From the NCBI RefSeq assembly GCF_035222485.1, contig NC_085920.1, positions 7,922,001-7,986,000 on the forward strand: DNA of 64,000 nt, given 5' to 3'. Numbering within the stretch: position 1 is the stretch's first letter; each line of letters begins with the position of its first letter. Source of the stretch: Podospora pseudoanserina. Taxonomy: Eukaryota > Ascomycota > Sordariomycetes > Sordariales > Podosporaceae. Shown here in pieces: positions 22,611 to 33,944 of the stretch. The notes under the pieces are model-generated. The model had not been told where the DNA came from. It did not search any database and was given only the letters and a program-made list of their open reading frames with translations. A program made the translations under genes and the position numbers.

Positions 22611-23652
22611 TCACCTCCGCAAGCGGCTTTCAACTACAGGCAGCTGAGCCCCGAGAACGGCCAAGCGATCAGCCGCATCGTTCCCCGGGTCCCCCGAATG
22701 TCCCGCCACCTTGGTAAACGTTGTCCTCGCCCCGGCGGCATCCCTCTCGTCAATCAGAGCCCGAATAGGCTTGATGATATCGTCGTTCTTAACCGCCGCG
22801 CCCTTTGCCGACAGCCACCCGTTTCTGACCCATCCCCGATACCACTTTGTCACGCAGTCGATGGAGTATTGACTGTCCGTTCTGATCTCCACCGACTCGG
22901 CGGGGTCAAAAGCCTGAAGCGCGAGAAGGACGGCCATGAGCTCGGCGCGCTGGTTGGTTTGCAAGGGGCCCGGGAGGCGTTTGGAGATGTTCCTGGGGTC
23001 GCCGGCGCCGAAGTAGACTCCTATCCCGGCTGTGGCGTGCCTTTTGCCGTTGCCGGGGGCGGCGCCGTCGGTGTAGACTACGATCAGTTCGTTTGGGTCG
23101 GGGTTAGGTCTGGCTCTTTTGGCGGGGGGCTCTCTGGTGGCGGTTGAGGTTGGGGGGACTGGGTTCTTTTTGGGGAGGACGATGTTGTTGGTGACGGTGT
23201 TTATGATGGGATAGCGAGGGAATGCTGGTGGTGGTGCTGGTGGTGATGGGGAGTTGTCGCGGGCCGGAGCAGGATCATTGCGGTTGGTTCGACCAGGATA
23301 GCTGGTTTGAGGCGAGGAATGATCAGAGCCACGTCGGATGAGATTCGTGGTTTGTGGTGTTGGTTGATCAGGTCCCCGTCGGAAAGGTTGGCTGCTGCTG
23401 CTAGCCTGCTGGTTTGTCATGTTTGAAGAAGAGCGGCCCGCGTTGAACCAGTCCTGTGCTTCCTTGCGGGTGGGAAAGCTTTTGTCTATGAAGGCCAGTC
23501 AGTGTAAGGTATGCATCATGAAGGAAGAGAATCTCACGAATTGCGCCGCCAAAGCCGGTGACTTGGTCCCTGGCCTCATCCCAGCTGGTGTAAACACCGG
23601 GCTTTTTGCCGACGCGAACAGCATAAAACTTTGGTCCCCCCTTTCTCGCCAT
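22611..23652 (-). CDS. rnh1: Ribonuclease H1
   Basis: Two exons (23652-23538, 23485-22611) encode 329 residues. The N-terminal hybrid-binding domain reads MARKGGPKFYAVRVGKKPGVY followed by TSWDEARDQVTGF and, after the intron, KSFPTRKEAQDWF. A Ser/Pro/Arg-rich linker leads to the RNase H fold. Its catalytic residues are visible: Asp in VYTDGAAPGN, Glu in QRAELMAV, Asp in RTDSQYS, and His/Asp in AGHSGDPGNDAAD. The enzyme cuts RNA in RNA-DNA hybrids during replication and R-loop removal. The ATG at 23650-23652 is the only in-frame ATG before the hybrid-binding domain. The frame is open further upstream but only from a TTG codon. Confidence 0.93.
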
Positions 23653-24279
23653 CTGCCAAAGCCTCCAGAAAAAAGAGCGGCGTGCCAGGGTGATTTGTCG
23701 CGGATGGCGACGAAGGTCGGCAAGATATACTAAAGTGCAACAACTAACGGACAAGGAATCAACGGCGACTTCCTTCGCGTGTGGCTTGGCGCGTCTTTCA
23801 ACTCTTAGTTTCAGTGACCAGAAGGTGTGGTGTGAATAGAAACCTCGCGGAGGCAAATCTGAAATAAATTGATCGAGTTTAGTGGGGTTGGTGGAAGCTG
23901 ATGCTTTGCTGGGCCCAAGGAAACGATTTCCTCAACACATTCTACGCTATGGCAAACGGCCTACATCAATCACATTTTAAATGATCATTCGAAACCAAAC
24001 ACTATAGATGAAGCAAGCCCATAGTCATAACGGGCCGTCCATTTATTAACTCCTGCCGAAACCAAGAATAGTAATCCCATCAGGTCGAGTCATCCCAAAG
24101 CCAAAAAAAAAAAAAAAAAAAAAAAAAAACAAAGAGGGAAGCAAACATCAATAATACAAAACGACCTCCGCCCTGTCATACCACGCTCGTCTCTTGATCC
24201 CATATCGTACCTTATCGTCCGTCATTCTCAACCTTCCTTCGCCCATTCACCACGACCACTTCTTTAACCGCCGCCAAAC
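23653..24279. other. Intergenic region between bxi1 3' end and rnh1
   Basis: Promoter of rnh1 and 3' flank of bxi1. It contains the 27-bp A run listed separately. No gene is supported. Confidence 0.45.
24103..24129. repeat. Poly(A)27 homopolymer
   Basis: An uninterrupted A run on the plus strand, about 150 bp beyond the stop codon of the minus-strand Bax-inhibitor-like gene. It would be transcribed as poly(U) if inside that gene's 3' UTR. No transposon sequence is recognised next to it. Confidence 0.9.
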
Positions 24280-25175
24280 TTAGTTATTGTTCTGGCTGTT
24301 CAGAATCCGCAAAATGGCCAAGAACAGGTTGATAATGTCAAGATACAAACTCAAAGCGGCAGCGATCTCCTCCTCGACATGGTGCTTCCTCATAACGAGC
24401 TGTGTGTCCACGAGGATGTAGCCGCTGAAGATCAACGCGGCCAACAGACCGTAGATGAGCTCAGTGGTGCTGGTGTGAGGAAGGAAGAAGGACATAAACC
24501 CGAAGAGGACCAAGCCCCAAAGAGCGCCAAAGAGATATGGCATCCATGAAGTGAAGTCGTACTTGGACTGACAAGCGAAGGCCGTCAAGAAGATGAAGAT
24601 GCCGCCGGTGAGCACGACTGCGTTGAGTACGATAGAAGAGTCGTAGAAAGAGACAATGACGGAGATGGTGTAGGCTTCAAGAAGTGTGAAGCCGGAGAGG
24701 AAGAGCAGATTGGTAGGATATGAGTGACGTTTCCAGTAGGTGAGGATCATGAAACCCATGGAGCCAAAGAGAGACAGCCAGAGAACGGTGGGGTTATTCT
24801 GAATCCAATTTCTGTAGCCATCGCTCATGAAGCTTAGGGAGCTCACGAGGGTTGTTGCGAGTATTTGGACAGTAAGAATGGTGTAGACTTTGCGGATGAA
24901 CTGGTTGCGGATCTCGAGGGTAGCTTCGGCAACGGAACCTCCGAACTAGAGAAGCGCTGTTAGGTCAAGCTGTTGATACAGAATAAGCGCAGGAGTATGC
25001 CCACCTTGAAGTCATCGGGGATGTTGTCTTCGCTGCTGCGAGGGGCGCCGCCAAAGAGGGCAGCATTGTCTTGCGCCGAGCTGCTCTCAGCCTGGTACGA
25101 CGGAGGCGGCTGCGTGTAGAGGTGCGCATCGGGATCTTCCTGCGCAGCAGGCGTATACTTGGCTGTGCTCGCCAT
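24280..25175 (-). CDS. bxi1: Bax inhibitor-1 family membrane protein (TMBIM/LFG-like, Bxi1)
   Basis: Two exons (25175-25005, 24945-24280) encode 278 residues. A Pro/Gln-rich cytosolic N-terminus (QPPPSYQAESSS) comes first. Then FGGSVAEATLEIRNQFIRKVY, a typical start of the family core, and seven hydrophobic segments follow. Near the C-terminus are ALIFSGYILVDTQLVMRKHH and the family ending LYLDIINLFLAILRIL, whose acidic residues form the pH-sensitive Ca2+-leak site in homologues. The protein is expected in ER or vacuolar membrane and is linked to cell-death control and calcium. The intron join at ..DDFK/FGGS is phase 0 and clean. Confidence 0.92.
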
Positions 25176-26059
25176 TGTGCCTGTTATCAATGTCGGATCA
25201 AACTGGTGGTGACCGTTGCGTATAGTTGGCTGTAGATGTTCAAGCGCAAAAACGTTGTCTATTTGTAGGCAATCGGTGTAATACAGTTGGATGAATGACG
25301 ATGGCAGCCTTTCACGGAGGATGACCCGAGAGAGTGGGGAATGCGCTAGGTGATCAGTGGCGGAGCTGCTGCAGGTAAAGACCAGGTGGATGCCGGAAGG
25401 TTCCATTAGCCTGGGGAAGCTCGCCTATTTACATAGATCCCACTGCAGCCAAGGCCGTTTTGGTCCCAAGACCTGCAATAACATTGTATTTCTCTCTCGA
25501 AGAAAATAGATAAGCCTCTCTGGAGGTGTGATACCGAGTTCGGAACTGTGACAGTGCACTATATATCTTTTGAAGAGTCATCGGAGTCACTCGGAAAGGG
25601 GAGCGCACAGTTGGGCAAAAGCCCGCCGTGAAGACTATGCAGCAAAAGGGTGTAGCGGGGGAGCAGGGGTTAGGGTTCAACGAGACAAAGATGTCCACCG
25701 CCCGAACCCCCTGCAGTCAGGGTCCACTGGCTGTACTGGCTTGCAACTCTGTCTGGCATTGGGCAAACGCCGCCAGTCGCGTCTCCCAACGACGTCCGCG
25801 AATGTTTCGGGGAATTTACGGCCCGCATTTGAGCTCTACTGAAGTCAACACCTGCTGGAGGGGAGCGTTTTCAGGGTGACCAGCAAACGGAACGATCAAT
25901 CGACATAGCGGCGCCGGCGGACGGTTATCGAGTGTCTCGCCTTGCGACCTTTAACTTCGAGCCCAAACACCACGAATCCCTGAACACGCAAATGCGACTC
26001 CAGCGACGACAACATCCCATTCAAGCAACACGGTGAGCTCGTCCTGAACAGGCGCAGCC
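25176..26059. other. Divergent intergenic region between bxi1 and dynein light intermediate chain
   Basis: It holds promoters for both genes. A TATATAT element lies near 25560. No gene is supported. Confidence 0.4.
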
Positions 26060-27879
26060 ATGGCCGGGAATACAAACCGGTACTCGTCTTACACGACAGC
26101 CTCTGTTGGGTCAGGATCAGATGGCAAGAATGGCGAGAAGGCGGAGAAGAAGGATCTCTGGAGCTCCATGCTGGACGGGGTAGCCAGCGCAAAGCGACTG
26201 CCAGAAAAGAATATTATTTTACTAGGAGGTACTGTCGACTCCCAGCGAGAGTTCTTCGAATCCCTCTCCAACAACGAGCTACGCCGAACCCTTGATCGAA
26301 ACGCATCTCGAATGCCCCCAGTCGCAAACAGCTTTGCACTGGGGTATACCTACTACGACGTTCTTGATGCCGACCAGGAAGACACCTTGGCTCGCATATC
26401 TCTGTACACTCTTACAAACCCCTCGCCGAGCTTCGCGTCTCTTCTCAAGCCGCTTCTGACGCCTCAGACGATACCCAATACCCTGATTGTAATATTACTG
26501 GATTGGTCTCAGCCGTGGAAATGGATGCGCCAGTTGCGGGAGTGGATTTTGTTACTCAGGACTGTTCTGATCTCGTTAAGCCATGAGTGTATGGCAGCAA
26601 TGGAGGAAGTGATGTTGTCATGGCGCGACCGCGGTAGGGGTGGCGGGACCAACCTCGACGGCACAACGGCCTTGCCAGTCGCGGATGATGGTGTTGCTTT
26701 ACCCCCAGGTCCTGGCGAGTGGGAGGACGCACTGGGTATCCCACTATGCGTTGTCGCTCAAAATGTAACATCCCATGGAATCGCCTCCTTTTTCGCAGTA
26801 GCTAACCTCAGCCTCGGTAGGCCGAAAAAATGGAATACCTTGAAAAAACACAAAGTTGGAAGGAGGAGGAGTTTGATGTTGTGTTACAGTTCATGCGGAC
26901 AGTATTGCTTAGGCGTATGCTGCCCCTATTTTCCAGAGAAAACAATCGTCACAATGCTAATGTGGTCCCACAGATGGCGCTTCTCTGATTTACACCACCC
27001 CCTCTTTACCCTCGCAACTCCCAAGCTTGATTCATTCAAGCCTTGGCATCCACTCACTTCTGAAGAAGCAACCACTAAAGCACAATGTCATCGACAGGGA
27101 CAAGATTGTAGTCCCCCCCAACTGGGACTCGTGGGGTAAGATCCGTGTACTACGAGAAGGTTTCGACGTGGAACGTGTCAGCAATGCCTGGACCGCCGAC
27201 CTCGATCAGCCATTCCCACATCCTCAATCAAACGGCAACACGTCAAATCGCGAGCCCAATGGCGAAAGCGGTGAAGCTGTTCACGACCAGGAAGAAGAGG
27301 ACGACGAAGAACCCCAGGGCTCGACAGTCAGGCTATACGAGCTGTCGGTGCAGGATCCCACAATGGACGCCCTCCAGCTGGCGGGGCGCGACACTCACTC
27401 GACCGAGCTTGAAGTAAAGAGCGAGGACACCCAAGCCTTCCTCGGCAAACAGCTCAAGCAGCTCGAGACCTTCAAGAAACAGCACGACGAGACCTTTGGT
27501 CAAGACTTTGGCAGCTCCAGAAATAAACCCTTCAAGAAGATTGAGGAGGATGAGGGGGCGCTGGACCCGTATACTCGGCCGACAGAAGCCAAAGTGTTGG
27601 AGCATATTGGCCCGGTGCAGTTCAACATGGGCGGTATCCAAGTAGACGCGGATGACATGGTTCAGAGGCTCAAGGTGAGCACCCCGGTGAAAATTTTGAA
27701 CTCTAATCATACCACAGGAGACTAACATTTGTGTCCAGGACCGTCAAGCATACGGCACCTCCGAGCCAGGCAGCCCAACAGATGAGGTGGGCGCCGAAGC
27801 AAACGCCCAAATGGATACCGAAAACCTGCAGGCCTTCTTCCAAGGCCTGATGAACAGGAAGAGCGGCACAGGCAAATGA
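26060..27879 (+). CDS. Cytoplasmic dynein light intermediate chain
   Basis: Four exons (26060-26764, 26821-26914, 26974-27674, 27739-27879) encode 546 residues. The N-terminal half is the Ras-like fold: DLWSSMLDGVASAKRLPEKN then IILLGGTVDSQREFFESL. The latter replaces the canonical P-loop GKS/T, so nucleotide binding is doubtful. The segment SFALGYTYYDVLDADQEDTLARIS and the join ..RTVLLRHGASLIYTTPSL.. fit the dynein LIC family. The middle and C-terminal parts carry acidic linkers and a helix near NLQAFFQGLMNRK, which may be the adaptor-binding helix. The protein links dynein heavy chain to cargo adaptors for retrograde transport of nuclei and endosomes. The intron joins are in phase. Confidence 0.88.
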
Positions 27880-28940
27880 TCCTTTTGCCGATTTGCCAGC
27901 TACATACAGTATTAATAACATTCGCATTCCTACATGACAAAAACAAACACTCAAGGGGTCAGCCTCTTTTTTCTTCACTTCTTTTCCCATTCATTGTGCG
28001 TCGTTGTTAGAAATGGTCGTGTACATGTCTATCTAGCTCCGGTTAAGAGAGGGAGGGAAGGGGGCGTTAATATGGATTATGTCACCCCTTGTTTTGGAAC
28101 AAGAAGATTTAGATACCCCCTGTTTTCGATATGGACAGAATATCTCTGTCGAGATATATTCGTGACTGATGTTTTGAGCCAGAAGCATTGGTCGTCTGTC
28201 TGCTCCAAGCATTTGCGGTCCCCGTGGTCATGAATGGGTTTTTATCTTCACCAAAAAGATGCGCTTCATGGTAGTTCATCGAGTGTGTCTGACGGAGATG
28301 GGGGCCTCCCACACAGAGGAGTAGAGGAGAACGCTGTCTTATTTGGTGTCAGGGTCTCAACATATCTCTAATAGGTCCCGAATGATGGGTGATGGTTCTT
28401 TCACAGGTGCTTGAGCATTGTAGGGCGATAGCCGAGAGGCCTTGGAGCTATCATTTGCCGCACAGTGTTGGGATCATGTCTGCACATGTAGAGAGAATGC
28501 TTCATGTTGGCCCTCTGATGCTCCAACCTCACCTGCGTAGACCTGCAAAGCCAGGCACATGCTTTATGTCATGAGATTAGGGCCTCTTCAGCAGTTCTCG
28601 GCATAAGAATCTCTGTTTCGACACCTGACCACAGCATGAAAAAGCGAAACACTCAAAACAGCCATCGTGAGTTAGGGAGAAAACACTAAATTCAGCATCT
28701 ACACGTACCACTTAATTCAACACCCATGCTACTACTAAACAGCTGCTAACTATAAATACATGACCGCTTTGATACAAGAGTCCCGACACACTCAAAAGCT
28801 ACCTTCCCATGCGTTTCATTCGCCCACTGCTCAAGCGTGCCAGTGCCCGATTCATATATCCCTAATCAGGTCCTGGACCGTCGATATATAACCATGTCTG
28901 CCTCTTACAACTTCAACTTGGCAGGCATCGCCAGGTATGA
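27880..28940. other. Convergent intergenic region
   Basis: About 1 kb between two gene 3' ends. Short frames only, no repeat or RNA gene recognised. Confidence 0.45.
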
Positions 28941-31330
28941 CTATTTAGCCCCGACAAGAACCCTTGCGCGACCTCTCGCTCTCAAGCGTAGCTCAGCCAG
29001 CTGTGACTGAGCAAGGTCTTGATTCTCTATCCGGACCTCTTCCACTCCCAGTTTCGCTGTTATGACATTTGCCAGTAGGCTCTGGTGTATCCAGTGATGT
29101 TCCATGAGCTCGGGGTCGAAAGCCTTGATCGTTTCTAACGCAATCTGCTTATAGCGCTGTTCCGCAAAGATGGAGCCCAGTCTGTAGAGGTTGGAGGCCG
29201 AGACGGCGTTGACCGAGGGGATCAGAATGTCCATGGCACTCTTCAGGCGTGGGATATTGCTGCTGATGGTCTGCAGCTCAGTTGAATAGAAACCGCCAGA
29301 GCCAGCGGCGCGTCGGCTTGGGGTACCGTTCGCTGCCGATGGCGAGTCATAAAATAGCCGGTTTTGTGCCTCTGGTCCGGTGCGTTAGCAACCAGCTCTC
29401 CATTGTCGTCATTTTGAAACATTAGGGGATCGACTCACCTTGAAGATCCTGGGCCCAATTTAGCCACCGCTTACTGAGTGTTGCTTCGTACAGATCCAAA
29501 AGACCCTCAATCAAAAAGGCATAATCATCAGCAAAGGCAAGCGTCTCGCTCGGCCCATTGTTCCAATAGCGGTGCAGTACTTTGTGCTGCCCACCGTTTG
29601 GGCCTTCGGTGTTGATATCATTTAACCACAAACTGTCAAAGATAAACTGGGCTGCCTTTTCAGCGCGTTTGATATACTCCGCACTTTTGGAATGGCCAAC
29701 AGCCTCCGCCGCCGCTTGTGACCGGGATAGTGCTGAGATGACCATGCCGTTGACTCCAGCAATGATTTTCGTATCTCTGGGTGGTCGTACGCGTTCCTTG
29801 TCCCTATGAGCAAGCAACTTCTTCTTTGAAGATGCAATGATCCGATGTATCTCCTCAACCGGAAGACCATGTTGAGTCGAGAGCTCATGAACACCGTTAC
29901 CGGCGGAAAGAATGTTTTGGTTAAGAAACTCATCGGAGGGATCCCGCTCTTGGGGTACATTGCCATCCTCTTGTACATTCCAATATGCGGCAGCGATATT
30001 GCTGGCTTCTGGTCCCAGAACCTCGTCAAACTCCCTATGAGTCCAAAGGTAAAATGTCCCGTTTGTCATGTGCTGCTCGCCCTTGCGATAGTATGAGTAC
30101 GCCGCCTCGCTTGAAATAAAGCCCCCATTTTCTTGCTGAATTGCGGGACTGATCAGGTAGTCGGCCAGACCCAACACAACATCGGCGAACTCGTCTTGGT
30201 TGGTTAGTTGCGTTCCTTTTCTGTTTCCAAGCCAGGCGTCAAGATAAACCCCCAACAGTAGGGCGTTATCGCCCACCATCTTCTCAAAATGGGGCATGTT
30301 CCAGTCGCTGGTGGAACTCATCCGCATGAACCCTTCACCGATGTGGTCTCTTAAACCACTGTTCTTCATCTTGCTCAACGTCTGAAGCGCCATCTTTGTC
30401 GCCCTCTCAACATCCTCGTCTCCTCCAATGACATCGCGTACTGTATCAGGACATTCTCTGAGCCGGAGCAAGAAGGACAGCCGCGCCGGGTTAGGAAACT
30501 TTGGCTCCCCAGGCTGGCCAAAACCGCCATGCACAGGATCGAAAAGTTTTGCTATACGGCTTACAGCAAGCTCAACGTGGTCCAGGTCCACCTCAATATC
30601 CGAATCGGACGTTGCTGTGGCGTTGGGAGCGCGAGCAAGTGGCAAAGCGCCTTCCTGAACAAACTTTTCTAGACCTTCGAGCTCCTTCGCAGCCTCCTCC
30701 CGGCACTTTTGCTCCTTCTCGACCCACAGTCGATGATTACTTTGCAAAATGGTGAGCAGGTCGCATGCCTCCCCATCCTCCCCAACAGTACCAGGCGCAG
30801 GTAAATAGGCATTCGCGAAGAAGGGCTCGAGATCGGGAGTGAAAAATAGGTGTAACGGCCAGCCACTGATGCTGTTGACAGCAACGCTGTAGTTTTGGTA
30901 TATTGCATCGAGGTCTGGTCGCTCCTCCCGGTCCACGATGATCGGGACAAAGTGCTCGTTGAGGAAGGCGGCAACTGTGGGATTGTGAAATGTGTCCCGG
31001 GTTGTTATGTGGCAAACTTGGAGTGGTATACGGTCAGCTTTTGTTGTTATTGAAAGCAACAGCGGAGAACAGCTTACGGTGATCAGCCAGAAATCCAATA
31101 TGCATGTAGATGGGTTTATTTTCGGCCTTGGCTCGGGCCAGAGTTTCCTCGCTCATAGGTTGCCAAGCTACAGGTGTGTCGGCATGAAGGGAAACATATG
31201 GGCTCTTGCTTTCTGAGGCGCGGTTCCGTACAGGTGGGAGTTCATCGGAGCCCAGCGACTGGTTTCCTAACGCTGGCGGGGCGGCTCCGTCTGCCGCCGA
31301 TTGCTGCTGCTGGAGCTGTGCGCTCATCAT
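28941..31330 (-). CDS. SPATA20/DUF255 thioredoxin-domain protein
   Basis: Three exons (31330-31078, 31016-29439, 29371-28941) encode 753 residues, the normal length of the family. The N-terminal part has the DUF255 thioredoxin-like domain (..PVAWQPMSEETLARAKAENK.., PIYMHIGFLADH / LCHITTRDTFHNP, HFVPIIVDREERPDLDAIY, GWPLHLFFTPDLEP). An alpha/alpha-barrel follows with LRDHIGEGFMRMSSTSDWNMPHFEKM and KIIAGVNGMVISALSR. The family's CHWCH-type motif is degenerate here: one Cys remains, so redox activity is doubtful. The in-vivo role of the family is poorly known. The ATG at 31328-31330 is the first in frame. The splice across the motif is phase 1 with a 61-bp intron and a CTGAC branch site. Confidence 0.88.
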
Positions 31331-32789
31331 CTTGAAGAGACTGACAAAATTCCTCCCGATGACACTGTTCAAATGACCTTCTCAAGTCTCAAGGCGGGCG
31401 GGTGGTTATAAGTAAGTTGGGACCAGATCGATGACCAGCTGCTTGGTGAACTAAGGCCGGCTTGATTCGTTGCGGGGTAGGTCGATAGCTGTGACTCAAG
31501 ATCTTGCAGTCGGGTTATGGGTCCAGATCGGAAATCAATATTCACGAGAAAGTTTGATGAAGCAAGTTACTATAGGCTGGCTTCGAAGTCTGGAAACATA
31601 GATGATGATAAGCCAGGTCGTGAGAGAAGCCTTCTTGGGAAAGGTTGGGTTGCTGGACACGGAAGCTGTCCTGTGGAGTGGCCCTCAAACCGATGCGCCG
31701 GGGAGCTTCCGGCCGGCTAACACGAGCAGGGATATGACGGGATGCGGCTTGCCCGTTGCCGAGCCCCACCTGACGGGAGGAAGATCAACGGCATATTGAG
31801 ACTGTCGGGGTTATCATCCTGAACATTTTGTGCTACAAATCTGTAATGTTCAAGTCAACAATAGGGTTGTCATTCTCAGTATATCTGGAGGACGTGTGAT
31901 ATCCATCTGACTACCACTCCACCGTCCCACATCTAAGCGTTACCGTCGACCCAAAAAGAAGACCCTCAGCATCAGCTGTCGTCATGATTCCACAAGCCCA
32001 TACTTGACAGGAAACCAACATCCTGATTCAAGATATAAACATCTCATATAACATTCGGTATCTGTATACGTATGATACATGAAGTACCCAAAAGCATGAT
32101 AACACCGCCATCCATGAACCCTATAAATAGCATCATCCGTGTGAAGCCATTGAGGAGGCACCAGCCGCGATGAAGGTAACAAGGCCAAATCCCATATCAA
32201 GAATTGAATAAACTTCCCCGAGCAGTAAGCACCAACAAAGACAACAAACTATTCCCACATGAAGGAAGACAATGTAAACTCCTAAAATCAGAAAAATCAA
32301 CCGCAAAGCTACAACCGAGGAATACTCTTCCTCGGCAGACGAAGCAAATGGAAAAACATGCGCCCCATATTCCAAGTCATCAAGGACTAATTTTCACGCT
32401 CCTCATTCCCTTCCTTGTGCTGCCCATTGTCGTGTCGTAAGTCTCGTAGCTCATCGCTGGTTTTTGGCCAGAGGTTGACATCGCTGTGATGACGGAACGT
32501 GATTTCGCAAGGGATCTAGAAATGAAGCCGAATAGTACGGCGGACCGGTTGCCAAGGCTTTTCTCTAGCTCGAGCTGGGTTGACAGGTAACCGTGCGACC
32601 CATCCTCCCTTCTCAGCCAACATAGATACCAAGTTCACCAGGATCGAGCGGTAACAGTGGAATAAGTGCAATGTGTACAACAAAAGACGATTGTATACAC
32701 AGGAAGAAGCGAAAAGATAAACGGCCCGGGCCGTCCCGAGTATTCTACATAGTTACGTCGTCTTCGTTAACGATCAGTTGTGCCTACAC
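31331..32789. other. Intergenic region
   Basis: Promoter of the SPATA20-like gene and 3' flank of the CAP protein gene. It is AT-rich around 31990-32330. No supported gene, repeat or RNA. Confidence 0.45.
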
Positions 32790-33944
32790 TTAGGCTGCGA
32801 TGGAGATGGGCTGGCCAAGGGGAGGCAGCACATTCTTGCCGTAAGCTCCGCCCATGTTTCCTACACGTACAAAAGGTTAGTTCGGTGGGACACAAGTAGT
32901 TGTGGATAAATGGCTATTTTGAAACGTACCAACAGGGAAATAATTGCAGACAGTGTACAGAGACTCCATGTTGGAGACAAGCGTGCCGACAGGGCAGCGA
33001 GCGGTGAAGCAGCCAACCTGTTTGGAGTCCTTCCAGACAAGCTGGGTGAAGTGCCCCCACTTGGAGAAGGTGGCTTGAGCCTGGGCGCTAGGGTTGGCAC
33101 GGCCATATTCGCTGGCAGGGAAAAGCTCAAGCTCGTCATTGTACCAGCCATTAGAGATGGCGCGAGCAGCAGCAGCAGCTGGGTCGACTTTGTCAACGTT
33201 AGCAGATGCGGCCCACATGGCAAGATTTTGGCCGTAGCCACCACCGTTGATGCTCCTGCAAAACAGTTAGAACCATGATCCAACGTCGGAAACCTATTCT
33301 ACTTACGTGTCGTGCTCAAATTTGCAACGTTGGGCAAGAACCTTGGCAGAGTCGGCATACTGTTGTCCCCACTCGAGAGCACCAGCGGAGTGGTTAAAAC
33401 GGTGCACATTGTGGCTCTCAAGAACAGCCTTCTGATAGTCACTGGAGGCCTCGACCTTCACTGGAGCTGGGGCCGGAGCTGGGGCCGGAGCTGGGGCCGG
33501 AGCGGGGGCTTGAGTAGACACGGCAGGGGCGGGGGCTTCGACGATGGGAGCAGGAGGCTCGACGACGGGGGCCGGGGACTTAACCACGGGGGCAGGGGCT
33601 TCCACAACGGGAGGAGGGGCCTTTGTAGCAGGCACGGGCTCCGGAGCAGGCTCAACAACAACCACCGGCTCAGGAGCAGCGCTCGTGCTGGGAGCCGGAG
33701 GGGGAGGAGGTGGCGGGGGGGGGGCGGCAGACGTGGTGGTCGCGATGGTAGTAGTAGTGGTGCGCTGAGCGGGGCGACGAGCCACGCTGAACACAGCCGG
33801 AGTGGGCTGCTCGCCTTCGGTGACAGTGACGGTAACCCATTCAATGATGACCTTACTGTGAACAATAAGGCGACGCTCCTGGAGGATGGGGCTGGCAGCA
33901 GCCAGAATAGCGCCGCAGGCGGCGAGCATCACTGAGGACTTCAT
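32790..33944 (-). CDS. Secreted CAP/PR-1 superfamily protein (Pry1-like)
   Basis: Three exons (33944-33307, 33255-32930, 32860-32790) encode 344 residues. A signal peptide (MKSSVMLAACGAILAAASP) is followed by about 150 residues of Thr-, Pro- and Ala-rich linker with PVVE and APAP repeats. The C-terminal CAP domain shows SHNVHRFNHSAGALEW, YGQNLAMWA, the CAP1 motif GHFTQLVWKDSKQVGC and the CAP2 motif CNYFPVGNMGG. Fungal Pry proteins bind and export sterols or lipids and can act in virulence; whether this one does is not visible. The linker has a short Pro run and repeated PAPAPA typical of wall-anchored or extended secreted proteins. Exon joins are all in phase. Confidence 0.92.

Noticed and set aside
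23653-23856. N-terminal extension of RNase H1 that could give a mitochondrial form
   Set aside because: The open frame upstream has no ATG; it begins at a TTG codon. A dual-start mechanism cannot be supported.
25660-25680. Short TTAGGGTT telomere-like box, also near 7078, 35566 and 54107
   Set aside because: Single 8-9 bp matches only; no tandem array, expected by chance in 64 kb.
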